A stretch of DNA of 21,356 nt from CAZQAA01 sp964591255 (lineage in GTDB: Bacteria > Desulfobacterota > DSM-4660 > Desulfatiglandales > Desulfatiglandaceae), in NCBI GenBank assembly GCA_964591255.1, contig CAZQAA010000158.1:1-21356 (forward strand), in the 5' to 3' direction. Below are positions 7,152 through 14,710 of this stretch, piece by piece. Below the pieces are notes generated by a model. That model did not search any database and was not told the origin of the DNA. It saw only the letters and a list, made by a program, of their open reading frames with translations. Position numbers and translations under genes: made by a program. Every line of letters starts with the position of its first letter. The first letter of the stretch is position 1.

Positions 7152-8237
7152 ATGGAAGGAAGAATACACAATTTTAATGCAGGGCCGGCTGCATTGCCAT
7201 TGCCGGTGTTGGAGGAGATAAAAGAAGAACTGTTAAATTTTAACGGTTCCGGGATGTCGGTTTTGGAAGTCAGTCATCGTTCCAAGTGGTTTGATGACGT
7301 AATCAATGAGGCGGTCGAGAGGACCAGGAGACTAATGGGACTTAAGGATGATTTTGATGTCCTGTTTATCCAGGGTGGCGCCAGTCTGCAATTTTGTATG
7401 GCGCCCATGAACCTGGCGCCGGATGAGAAAATTGTTGATTATGTCAACACAGGAACGTGGTCTACTAAGGCGATAAAAGAGGCTCGCACCCAGGGTAAAA
7501 AAGTTAACGTGATCGCTTCTTCAGAGGATAAGGGGTTTTCATATATCCCTGGGAAAGTCCAGGTGGATGAGGATGCTGCCTATGTGCACTTCACTTCAAA
7601 CAATACCATTAAGGGCACTCAGTGGACCGAATTTCCGGATGGGATGGGAGTCCCGCTTATAAGCGATATGTCTTCGGATATTATGAGCCGGCAGATTGAT
7701 GTCTCACCTTTCGGACTGATTTACGCAGGAGCACAAAAGAACATAGGTCCCTCGGGCACAGCTATGGTTATTATAAGAAAAGACATGCTGGACAGGGTTC
7801 CGGATAATTTGCCCACCATGTTGAAATACACCACATTTGCCGAAAAAAATTCCATGGCCAATACCCCCCCGTGTTTTACGATTTATGTAATCAATCTGGT
7901 CTTGAAATGGCTTGAGGAGAGCATTGGTGGCCTTACTAATATGGGAAAGATTAACAAAGAAAAGGCGGAACTGCTCTATGGGTTTATTGACGGTACCGAT
8001 TTTTATCGAGGTACAGCAGAAAAAAAGAGTCGGTCAATGATGAATGTAACCTTCAGACTGCCGGATGAAGAATTGGAGAGCAGGTTTGTATCCGAGGCCC
8101 TGAAACAGGGACTGGGTGGTCTGAAGGGCCATCGGTCCGTGGGGGGATGTAGGGCTTCCATTTATAACGCTACAGGTATTGATGCGGTAAAAGATCTCGT
8201 GGATTTTATGTCCTATTTCGAAAAAAAAGAGGGGTAG
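7152..8237 (+). CDS. serC: Phosphoserine aminotransferase
   Basis: SerC converts 3-phosphohydroxypyruvate and glutamate to phosphoserine and 2-oxoglutarate in serine synthesis; in some bacteria it also serves pyridoxine synthesis. The 361-residue protein begins with the family mark NFNAGPAALP. It has the fold-type I PLP site with VSHRS, FIQGGAS (72-78) and the Schiff-base Lys196 in GAQKNIGPSG, and ends with GLKGHRSVGGCRASIYNA. Length is normal. AAAGGAGA lies upstream of ATG 7152. It follows cooC by 48 bases and precedes asnS by 31 bases in the same direction. Confidence 0.96.
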   Translation: MEGRIHNFNAGPAALPLPVLEEIKEELLNFNGSGMSVLEVSHRSKWFDDVINEAVERTRRLMGLKDDFDVLFIQGGASLQFCMAPMNLAPDEKIVDYVNTGTWSTKAIKEARTQGKKVNVIASSEDKGFSYIPGKVQVDEDAAYVHFTSNNTIKGTQWTEFPDGMGVPLISDMSSDIMSRQIDVSPFGLIYAGAQKNIGPSGTAMVIIRKDMLDRVPDNLPTMLKYTTFAEKNSMANTPPCFTIYVINLVLKWLEESIGGLTNMGKINKEKAELLYGFIDGTDFYRGTAEKKSRSMMNVTFRLPDEELESRFVSEALKQGLGGLKGHRSVGGCRASIYNATGIDAVKDLVDFMSYFEKKEG

Positions 8238-8268
8238 TCAGTCTGGAGAGATTACAGCTTGGGATATA

Positions 8269-9660
8269 ATGGGATATAAAAGGATACGTGAAATCCTGGA
8301 TTCAGCTGAAACAGGGGAGCGTCTCAGCATTTATGGATGGGTCAGGACCAGGAGGGACTCAAAAGGGGGCTTTTCTTTTATTGAGATGAATGACGGCTCC
8401 TGTTTCAGCAACCTGCAGGTTATTGCAGACAAGAATCTGCCTAACTATGAAGCGGAGATTCTTAGATTGCAGACCGGTTGTTCAATCAGGGCTGCAGGGA
8501 TCCTCTCGCCTTCTCCGGGAAAGGGGCAGGCAGTAGAGCTTAGGGCGGAGGAGATCGAGGTGTTGGGGTGGATAGATCCAGACAATTATCCACTCCAGAA
8601 AAAACGCCACTCATTCGAATTTTTGCGGGGCATTGCCCATTTAAGACCCAGGACCAACACCTTTGGTGCGGTGACGAGGATAAGGAACGCTGCCAGCATC
8701 GCTGTTCATACCTTTTTTCAAGACAGGGGATTTATCTATCTGAATGCACCTATTATTACGGGGAGCGATTGTGAGGGTGCTGGAGATATGTTTAGGGTAA
8801 CCACATTTAACCTAGACAACATACCTAAAAAGGACGGCAATGTGGATTTTTCCAAAGATTTTTTTGGGGTTCCTGCATATCTCACAGTAAGTGGTCAACT
8901 GGAGGCGGAGATATACGCCCTTGCAATGGGGGCTGTTTATACATTCGGCCCTACTTTCAGGGCGGAAAATTCTAACACTTCACGACATCTGGCTGAATTC
9001 TGGATGGTTGAACCAGAAGTTGCCTTTTGTGATCTTGAAGGTGATATCCTCCTGGCAGTCGATTTCTTGAAATATGTTTTTACGCATGTTTTGGTGACCT
9101 GCCAGGAGGATATGAGTTTTTTCACCCGTTTTATAGATCCCACGGCCATACAGACCCTTGAAAACATGATTTCACATGAATTTCAATCCATCACCTACAC
9201 AGAGGCTGTAAAGATCCTGACAAAGGCTGACAAGGAATTTGAATTCCCCATAAAGTGGGGGAATGATCTGCAGACTGAACACGAGAAGTTCCTCTGTGAA
9301 AACGTGTTTAAGGGCCCTGTTATCATTGTTGACTATCCAAAAGATATAAAGCCTTTTTACATGAAGCTCAACGAGGATGGAAAGACTGTGAAGGCAATGG
9401 ATATTTTGGTGCCGAAGATAGGTGAGGTAATTGGGGGCAGTCAGAGGGAGGATGACTATAATACCCTTATCAGGAGGATGGAGGAGGCAAATCTTAGCCC
9501 GGATGATTACTCGTGGTATCTGGATCTGAGAAGGTTTGGTTCCGCCCCTCATTCCGGCTTTGGTCTTGGATTTGATCGCCTTATTCAATTTATGACCGGT
9601 CTGTCAAACATCAGGGATGTTATTCCTTTCCCAAGAACACCCAAGAGCTTGAGCTTTTGA
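8269..9660 (+). CDS. asnS: Asparaginyl-tRNA synthetase
   Basis: AsnS charges tRNA-Asn with asparagine. The 463-residue protein has an N-terminal OB-fold anticodon-binding domain (about 1-105, with YGWVRTRRD at 22-30) and the AsnS-type linker YPLQKKRHSFEFLR (107-120). The class IIb catalytic domain follows, with motif 2 starting FRAEN (230-234) and motif 3 GFGLGFDRL (430-438). The linker and the APHSGFGLGF pattern separate it from AspS and LysS. Length is normal. The start at 8269 has only a weak purine stretch upstream. Confidence 0.96.
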   Translation: MGYKRIREILDSAETGERLSIYGWVRTRRDSKGGFSFIEMNDGSCFSNLQVIADKNLPNYEAEILRLQTGCSIRAAGILSPSPGKGQAVELRAEEIEVLGWIDPDNYPLQKKRHSFEFLRGIAHLRPRTNTFGAVTRIRNAASIAVHTFFQDRGFIYLNAPIITGSDCEGAGDMFRVTTFNLDNIPKKDGNVDFSKDFFGVPAYLTVSGQLEAEIYALAMGAVYTFGPTFRAENSNTSRHLAEFWMVEPEVAFCDLEGDILLAVDFLKYVFTHVLVTCQEDMSFFTRFIDPTAIQTLENMISHEFQSITYTEAVKILTKADKEFEFPIKWGNDLQTEHEKFLCENVFKGPVIIVDYPKDIKPFYMKLNEDGKTVKAMDILVPKIGEVIGGSQREDDYNTLIRRMEEANLSPDDYSWYLDLRRFGSAPHSGFGLGFDRLIQFMTGLSNIRDVIPFPRTPKSLSF

Positions 9661-9700
9661 AGCGGGGATCCTACGGAATTATGATAATAAGGAGAGATTT

Positions 9701-10522
9701 ATGGGTACGGTGAAGTGGCTTGAGGCAGGAAGATTCACTGATATAAAATATCATAAAGCAGAAGGAATAGCGAAGATTACTATTAACCGGCCGGAGAGGC
9801 GAAACGCATTTTTGCCATTGACAGTAAAAGAGATGTCTCAGGCCTTGGAAGATGCCCATGAGGATCCGGAGATAGGTGTTATTATTCTTACAGGAGAGGG
9901 TAACGAGGCCTTTTGTTCCGGTGGTGACCAGGCGGTTAGGGGCGATTCAGGCTATGTGGATGAAATGGGGATCAGTCGCCTAAACGTGCTCGAATTTCAG
10001 CGGCAGATTCGGAATTGTCCAAAACCTGTGATTGCCATGGTCGCCGGTTATGCCATAGGTGGCGGGCATGTCCTGCATATGATATGTGATCTTACCATTG
10101 CGGCGGACAATGCTGTTTTCGGCCAGACAGGTCCCATGGTAGGATCTTTTGATGCCGGATATGGGGCCAGTTATATGGCGCGCATAGTGGGGCAAAAGAA
10201 AGCGCGGGAAATATGGTTTCTGTGTAGACAGTACAGTGCTAAAGAGGCCCTGGAGATGGGCCTTGTAAATACCGTGGTCCCTTTGGAACGGCTTGAAGAG
10301 GAAACCATAGAATGGGCAAAGCAGATCCTGGCGAATTCACCTATAGCAATCAGGTGTCTCAAGGCGGCTTTGAATGCAGATTGTGACGGCCAGGCAGGTC
10401 TTCAGCAGTTAGGGGGTTGCGCTACCATGCTATATTATATGACTGAAGAAGGAAAGGAAGGCAAAAATGCCTTTCTTGAAAAACGCAAACCCGATTTTTC
10501 CAAGTTTCCCAGGCAGCCGTAA
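9701..10522 (+). CDS. menB: 1,4-dihydroxy-2-naphthoyl-CoA synthase
   Basis: MenB closes the second ring of the menaquinone head group by a Dieckmann-type condensation of o-succinylbenzoyl-CoA. The 273-residue crotonase-fold protein shows SGGDQAVRGDSGY (73-85), the oxyanion segment GYAIGGGH (117-124) and QTGPMVGSFDAGYG (142-155). The C-terminal MenB signature, with NAFLEKRKPDFSKFP, sets it apart from general enoyl-CoA hydratases. A Gly at 144 in QTG is the form seen in bicarbonate-dependent type I MenB, whereas type II enzymes carry Asp there. The ribosome site is AAGGAGAG before ATG 9701. It heads a menB-menA-menC group. Confidence 0.95.
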   Translation: MGTVKWLEAGRFTDIKYHKAEGIAKITINRPERRNAFLPLTVKEMSQALEDAHEDPEIGVIILTGEGNEAFCSGGDQAVRGDSGYVDEMGISRLNVLEFQRQIRNCPKPVIAMVAGYAIGGGHVLHMICDLTIAADNAVFGQTGPMVGSFDAGYGASYMARIVGQKKAREIWFLCRQYSAKEALEMGLVNTVVPLERLEEETIEWAKQILANSPIAIRCLKAALNADCDGQAGLQQLGGCATMLYYMTEEGKEGKNAFLEKRKPDFSKFPRQP

Positions 10523-10617
10523 TGTCAAGTCATACACTTCAAAAATTTAGAGTGTTACTCACAGTCAAATTTATTGAACACACATCTGTCAGATATTTTT
10601 AAATTCCAGAAAAGTCT

Positions 10618-11505
10618 ATGCAGATAAAAGCAACGGCCCGGGTATGGTTGTTGGCCTTAAGGCCTAAAACGCTATGGGCATCCATTTCGCCGGTTATAAT
10701 CGGCACGGCCATGGCCTATGGGGACGGGGGTTTTCATTGGCTCTCTGCCCTTCTGGCAGCGGTTGGTGCAATCATGATCCAGATTGGGACCAACCTGGCC
10801 AACGATTATTTTGATTGTCTTCACGGCGTGGATGGGGAACACAGGTTGGGACCATTACGCGTGACACAGGCTGGGCTGATAAGTCCCAGGGCGATCATAA
10901 CCGGGATTGTTGCTGCTTTTTTTATTGCAACAATGGCCGGGGTGTATCTGGTCTGGCGGTGTGGATGGCCCTTGGTCATAATCGGCCTGTGTTCTATTTT
11001 TTTCGGCATTTTTTATACGGCAGGTCCTGTTCCTCTTGGATATGTCGGTCTGGGAGATATTCTTGTCTTTTTATTCTTTGGATTGGTAGCAGTGGGGGGA
11101 ACATACTACGTGCAGACACTTGAGATAAACAGAACCGTCCTTTTAGCCGGATTTGGTCCGGGTCTTTTTTCTGTTGCGATCCTCAGTGTGAATAATCTGC
11201 GTGACGTGGATACCGATGGTCGGGCCGGAAAAAAGACGCTGGCAGTGCGATTTGGAGAGACATTTGTACGCATGGAATACTTACTGAGTGTCCTGTTTGC
11301 CTGCCTGATGCCTCTGATATTATTTTTCCTGTCCCCTGGTCATCCATATTCCACGCTTGCCGGCCTCCTTTTTTTCCCTGCAATCCCTCTTATAAAGACT
11401 GTTTTTGCGGAAAAACAGGGACCTGCGTATAATAATGTGCTGGCAGGGACAGGGATGCTTTTATTTGTATACAGCATTGTCTTTTCCTTGGGCTGGATCT
11501 TATGA
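10618..11505 (+). CDS. menA: 1,4-dihydroxy-2-naphthoate polyprenyltransferase
   Basis: MenA is an inner-membrane prenyltransferase of the UbiA family that attaches the polyprenyl chain to dihydroxynaphthoate, giving demethylmenaquinone. The 295-residue protein has about eight or nine hydrophobic segments, an N-terminal LRPKTL, and two Asp-rich metal-diphosphate motifs: NDYFDCLHGVD (62-72) and NNLRDVDTDGRAGKKTL (192-208). Neighbouring menB and menC make MenA far more likely than UbiA or a heme farnesyltransferase. It follows menB after 95 bases and overlaps menC by ATGA. The ribosome site before ATG 10618 is weak. Confidence 0.93.
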   Translation: MQIKATARVWLLALRPKTLWASISPVIIGTAMAYGDGGFHWLSALLAAVGAIMIQIGTNLANDYFDCLHGVDGEHRLGPLRVTQAGLISPRAIITGIVAAFFIATMAGVYLVWRCGWPLVIIGLCSIFFGIFYTAGPVPLGYVGLGDILVFLFFGLVAVGGTYYVQTLEINRTVLLAGFGPGLFSVAILSVNNLRDVDTDGRAGKKTLAVRFGETFVRMEYLLSVLFACLMPLILFFLSPGHPYSTLAGLLFFPAIPLIKTVFAEKQGPAYNNVLAGTGMLLFVYSIVFSLGWIL

Positions 11506-12605
11506 AATTATCATCCATTGAAATTTTCAGATATGACCTGCCGCTGATCCGCCCTGTCTTTATCGGGAAGAACAGGATGTGTGTCCGTTCAGGTATTGTG
11601 CTTCGCATAAAGGATGAAACAGGCCATATGGGGTATGGCGAGGTCGCGCCACTTGCAGGGTTCCATTATGAGACTATTGATCAGGCATTAACACAGCTTT
11701 TTAATGTAAAACATGTCCTTGTTGGAGAAGAGATACCGGATAATATCGCAAAACTCGACGGCAGTTTTGAGGACTTGCTCGGTAGGCTTGGTCTGTTGCC
11801 ATCTGTCAGGTTCGGTATGGAGGTGGCCCTCCTTAACCTGTTGGCGGATCGTACAGGGGTGGCCTTTCATGAATTGATTAGTGATGCTGTTCATAATGAA
11901 ATCTATATCAATGGCCTCCTCATGGGCGATTGCGATACAGTAAAAGAAGATGCCGCTTATATGGCAAGGCAGGGATATCGATCAATAAAGCTCAAGGTGG
12001 GACATCAACAGGTAACATCTGATATTAACATGGTAAAAGAGGTGCGAGGGATAATCGGCAGGGGGATAAGCCTGCGGCTGGATGCCAACCGTGCCTGGCC
12101 TTTGGATAAAGCGGTTGCCTTTGGCCAGGCGGTTAAAGAGTACGATATAGAATATATCGAAGAGCCGGTGGACGATCCTGATATGTTCTCCATCTTTTTC
12201 AGGAAGACAGGTATTGGGATAGCGCTGGATGAATCATTTGACCCCGCACGCTCGAAATTTTTCATGACCGATCCAGCCATAAAAGGATTGATCCTGAAGC
12301 CTTCTTTCCTGGGCGGGTTGGAGAAAACCGTAAAACTTATTGGTGAGGCCCGGGCATTGGGCGTTTCTCCTGTGATCAGTTCGGCCTTTTATTCCGGAAT
12401 CGGCCTATCTGTTCTTGCGATGGTGACTGCGGCCTTTATACCTGAAGGCACGGCTATGGGCTTAGACACATACAGGTTAATGAAAGAGGATCTCCTTGTA
12501 AAACCTTTTCGTGCAAGCCACGGCAGGATAGATATTGTACAAATATCTGCTGATTGCCAAAATATTCGTATGGATTTTTTAAGGCCGGTGCCCCAGTCTG
12601 TTTAG
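11502..12605 (+). CDS. menC: o-succinylbenzoate synthase
   Basis: MenC dehydrates SHCHC to o-succinylbenzoate in menaquinone synthesis. The 367-residue protein belongs to the enolase superfamily. It has a capping domain, then the barrel with the KxK pair K163/K165 in SIKLKVG, metal ligands D194 (LRLDANRAW), E220 (EYIEEP) and D243 (ALDES), and the second catalytic Lys K266 in ILKPS. The sequence alone could also suit a dipeptide epimerase or N-acylamino acid racemase. The 4-base overlap with menA makes MenC the best reading. This is the last gene of the men group; no menD, menE, menF or menH is present in the window. Confidence 0.92.
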   Translation: MKLSSIEIFRYDLPLIRPVFIGKNRMCVRSGIVLRIKDETGHMGYGEVAPLAGFHYETIDQALTQLFNVKHVLVGEEIPDNIAKLDGSFEDLLGRLGLLPSVRFGMEVALLNLLADRTGVAFHELISDAVHNEIYINGLLMGDCDTVKEDAAYMARQGYRSIKLKVGHQQVTSDINMVKEVRGIIGRGISLRLDANRAWPLDKAVAFGQAVKEYDIEYIEEPVDDPDMFSIFFRKTGIGIALDESFDPARSKFFMTDPAIKGLILKPSFLGGLEKTVKLIGEARALGVSPVISSAFYSGIGLSVLAMVTAAFIPEGTAMGLDTYRLMKEDLLVKPFRASHGRIDIVQISADCQNIRMDFLRPVPQSV

Positions 12606-12675
12606 AGATCATATCTTGAGATGAAATACTGTGCATAATTACTCATTTGCCCTTAGGCTTAAGTAGCTTTGGTAA

Positions 12676-12696
12676 CCCTATATATTTATCATAGGG
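12676..12696 (+). repeat. Inverted repeat downstream of menC
   Basis: CCCTAT (12676-12681) and ATAGGG (12691-12696) form a perfect 6-bp stem with a 9-base AT-rich loop, 71 bases after the menC stop. No T run follows, so it does not look like a normal intrinsic terminator. It could be an operator or an RNA-stabilising hairpin at the end of the men transcript. Confidence 0.35.
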
Positions 12697-12731
12697 AGGC
12701 CTTGGATCTGGAAAAGGCTGTCCTGTTTTTA

Positions 12732-12761
12732 TTGACAAGCCGTATCCCATTTAGGTAGTGT
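12732..12761 (+). promoter_or_regulatory. Possible sigma-70 promoter for panB
   Basis: TTGACA (12732-12737), a perfect -35, is followed after 18 bases by TAGTGT (12756-12761), a weak -10. Transcription would start near 12768, leaving a leader of about 130 bases before panB that contains the repeated element at 12821-12877. Confidence 0.4.
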
Positions 12762-12820
12762 TTTTACAGGTAGTTGGTGGCAGTACGGACTTGTTGTCAA
12801 GACATCTGTTTTTTTAGGTG

Positions 12821-12877
12821 CCGGGTTGTTTCACTGAAAGGGCATGGCATCCGGGTGTTTCACAGCCTGCTGAAAGG
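12821..12877 (+). repeat. Imperfect direct repeat with internal dyads in the panB leader
   Basis: Two copies of a unit begin CCGGGT-(T)GTTTCAC and end TGAAAGG, at 12821-12841 and 12851-12877. The second copy carries 7 extra bases in its middle. Each copy contains the pair TTTCA/TGAAA: it is close together in the first copy (12829-12839) and spans a longer loop in the second. The element ends about 10 bases before the panB ribosome site. It could be a tandem operator or a leader RNA structure. Confidence 0.45.
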
Positions 12878-12898
12878 CAATTCATTAGGGAGGACCAG

Positions 12899-13732
12899 AT
12901 GGGGCAGGATAAGATCACCATTGGATATTTACAGGAGAAAAAAAGGGCAGGAAAAAAGATCACCATGATGACGGCCTATGATTATCCAACTGCCAAACTT
13001 GTGGATAAGGTAGGTATTGATACCATTCTTGTGGGTGATTCATTGGGCATGGTGGTCCTTGGTTATGATAGCACGGTCTCCGTCACCATGGATGAGATGC
13101 TGCATCATTTGAAGGCCGTTTCAAGGGGTGCGAAAAAGAGTTTTATTATTGGAGATATGCCTTTTATGTCCTATCATGTCAGCATCGAGAAAGCGGTTGA
13201 GAACGCCGGACGATTTATAAAAGAGGGAGGCTGTGAGGCTGTAAAACTGGAAGGGGGCACCAAGATGGCCCATGTGGTTAAGGCCATGGTTGACGTCGGA
13301 ATCCCGGTTTGTGCGCATATCGGTCTTACTCCCCAAACTGCCACAATGTTAAGCGGCTTCAAGGTTCAAGGGAAGGACTCAGAGAGTGCCAGAGAACTTG
13401 TGACATCAGCCAAGGACTTGGAAGAGGCTGGTGCCTTCATGATCGTTATGGAATGTATTCCCGATCGGTTGGCTGCCAGGATTACTGCGGAACTCTCTAT
13501 TCCCACCATAGGCATTGGAGCAGGGAATGACTGTGACGGGCAGGTGTTAGTCTATCACGATGTCGTTGGACTTTTCGAGCGGTTTACTCCTAAATTCGTA
13601 AAACAGTATGCCAATCTTTTTCCTGAGGTAGAAAAGGCCCTTACCGAGTTTAAGAAGGAAGTGGAAACAGGCAAATTTCCGGCCCCGGAACACACCTTTA
13701 CCATGAGGCCTGAAGAGGCCGAAAAGATTTAG
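12899..13732 (+). CDS. panB: 3-methyl-2-oxobutanoate hydroxymethyltransferase (ketopantoate hydroxymethyltransferase)
   Basis: PanB adds a hydroxymethyl group from methylenetetrahydrofolate to 2-oxoisovalerate, giving ketopantoate, the first committed step to pantothenate and CoA. The 277-residue TIM-barrel protein shows MTAYDYPTA (24-32), VGDSLGM (45-51, Mg ligand D47), GDMPFMSY (85-92, Mg ligand D86), VKLEGG (115-120) and IGIGAG. The start is ATG 12899, with AGGGAGGA at 12887-12894. The frame is open further upstream to an ATG at 12818, but that extension is not conserved in character and covers the leader repeat. panE begins 7 bases after the stop. Confidence 0.95.
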   Translation: MGQDKITIGYLQEKKRAGKKITMMTAYDYPTAKLVDKVGIDTILVGDSLGMVVLGYDSTVSVTMDEMLHHLKAVSRGAKKSFIIGDMPFMSYHVSIEKAVENAGRFIKEGGCEAVKLEGGTKMAHVVKAMVDVGIPVCAHIGLTPQTATMLSGFKVQGKDSESARELVTSAKDLEEAGAFMIVMECIPDRLAARITAELSIPTIGIGAGNDCDGQVLVYHDVVGLFERFTPKFVKQYANLFPEVEKALTEFKKEVETGKFPAPEHTFTMRPEEAEKI

Positions 13733-13739
13733 GCTTGGC

Positions 13740-14666
13740 ATGAAGTTCATTATTACAGGCCCTGGTGCCATGGGCTGTCTCTTTGGGGCTTATCTGAAAA
13801 GGGCAGGTAATGATGTAGCAATTTTGGACTACAGGAAAGAAAGGGCTGACATTATAAATCGGTATGGAGTTAGGGTTGAGGGTTTGGGAGGTGAATTCAG
13901 GATCCCTCTCCATGTCTTTGTTGAAAAGGTACCGTTCATACCTGATGTGATTCTTATATTCGTCAAGTCTACCCGGACTGAAGCGGCCGCAAGGGGCCTC
14001 AACAGACTGCTCCAGCGGGAGATACCTGTCCTTACGTTGCAAAATGGTCTCGGAAACCTGGAAATTTTAGAAGAGGTTTTTGGTAAGGAATATGTGCTGG
14101 GCGGGGTAACTGCAGAGGGGGCTACCCTTTTGGGCCAGGGACAGGTACGACATGCAGGCCAGGGAGATACGATTATAGGGCCCGTGAACCGAGCCGGGGG
14201 TGTAGTTGATAACATTGTGTCAGCCTTCAATAAAGCAGGTTTTCATACCTATTCCACCGATAATGTAATCGAACTTATATGGGGAAAACTTATAATCAAT
14301 GTGGGAATAAACGCGCTCACGGCGGTTACCGGCCTGAAAAATGGACGCTTGCCGGAGATGAGATATGCAGATGAGATTATGGAAGAGGTGGTACAGGAAG
14401 CTGTAGCTGTTGCCCGTGCCAGGGGGGTGAATCTTCCATATTCGGATCCGATTGGCCGGGTAAGAGAGGTGTGTCGGGCAACAGCCGAAAATATTTCTTC
14501 CATGTTGCAGGATGTATTGAACAGGAGGGTAACCGAAGTGGAATTTATAAACGGCGCAATTGTCAAACAGGGAGATGTCCTGGGTGTGCCTACTCCTGCA
14601 AATCATATCCTGACCTGTCTGGTTCGTGTAATTCAGCAGACCTATGAAGAATCCATATCACATTAG
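13740..14666 (+). CDS. panE: 2-dehydropantoate 2-reductase
   Basis: PanE (ApbA) reduces ketopantoate to pantoate with NADPH. The 308-residue protein has the N-terminal Rossmann motif GPGAMG (7-12), K76 in FVKST, QNGLGN (101-106) and a C-terminal helical domain. That domain carries the catalytic Lys183 and Asn187 in WGKLIINVGIN, and the conserved Glu region TEVEFINGAIV (265-275). Spacing of these residues matches the family. It lies 7 bases after panB with no clear ribosome site of its own, so translation is probably coupled. panC and panD are not in the window. Confidence 0.95.
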   Translation: MKFIITGPGAMGCLFGAYLKRAGNDVAILDYRKERADIINRYGVRVEGLGGEFRIPLHVFVEKVPFIPDVILIFVKSTRTEAAARGLNRLLQREIPVLTLQNGLGNLEILEEVFGKEYVLGGVTAEGATLLGQGQVRHAGQGDTIIGPVNRAGGVVDNIVSAFNKAGFHTYSTDNVIELIWGKLIINVGINALTAVTGLKNGRLPEMRYADEIMEEVVQEAVAVARARGVNLPYSDPIGRVREVCRATAENISSMLQDVLNRRVTEVEFINGAIVKQGDVLGVPTPANHILTCLVRVIQQTYEESISH

Positions 14667-14675
14667 GATCTCCTG

Positions 14676-14710
14676 TTCTGTCCTCTATTATGGAAATACA
14701 TAGGACAGAA
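14676..14710 (+). promoter_or_regulatory. 9-bp stem that covers the ribosome site and start of the MFS gene
   Basis: TTCTGTCCT (14676-14684) is the exact reverse complement of AGGACAGAA (14702-14710), with a 17-base loop. The right arm contains the AGGA ribosome site and ends on the A of the MFS start codon, so the folded RNA would hide the start. No T run follows, which argues against an intrinsic terminator. It could equally be a protein-binding operator in DNA. Confidence 0.5.

Noticed and set aside
10576..10610. Promoter upstream of menA (TTGAAC with an AT-rich -10)
   Set aside because: The -10 is poor at every allowed spacing, and co-transcription with menB explains the arrangement.
12818..12898. 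N-terminal extension of PanB from an upstream ATG
   Set aside because: PanB proteins begin near the MGQDKITIGYL segment, a strong ribosome site precedes ATG 12899, and the extension overlaps the leader repeat.
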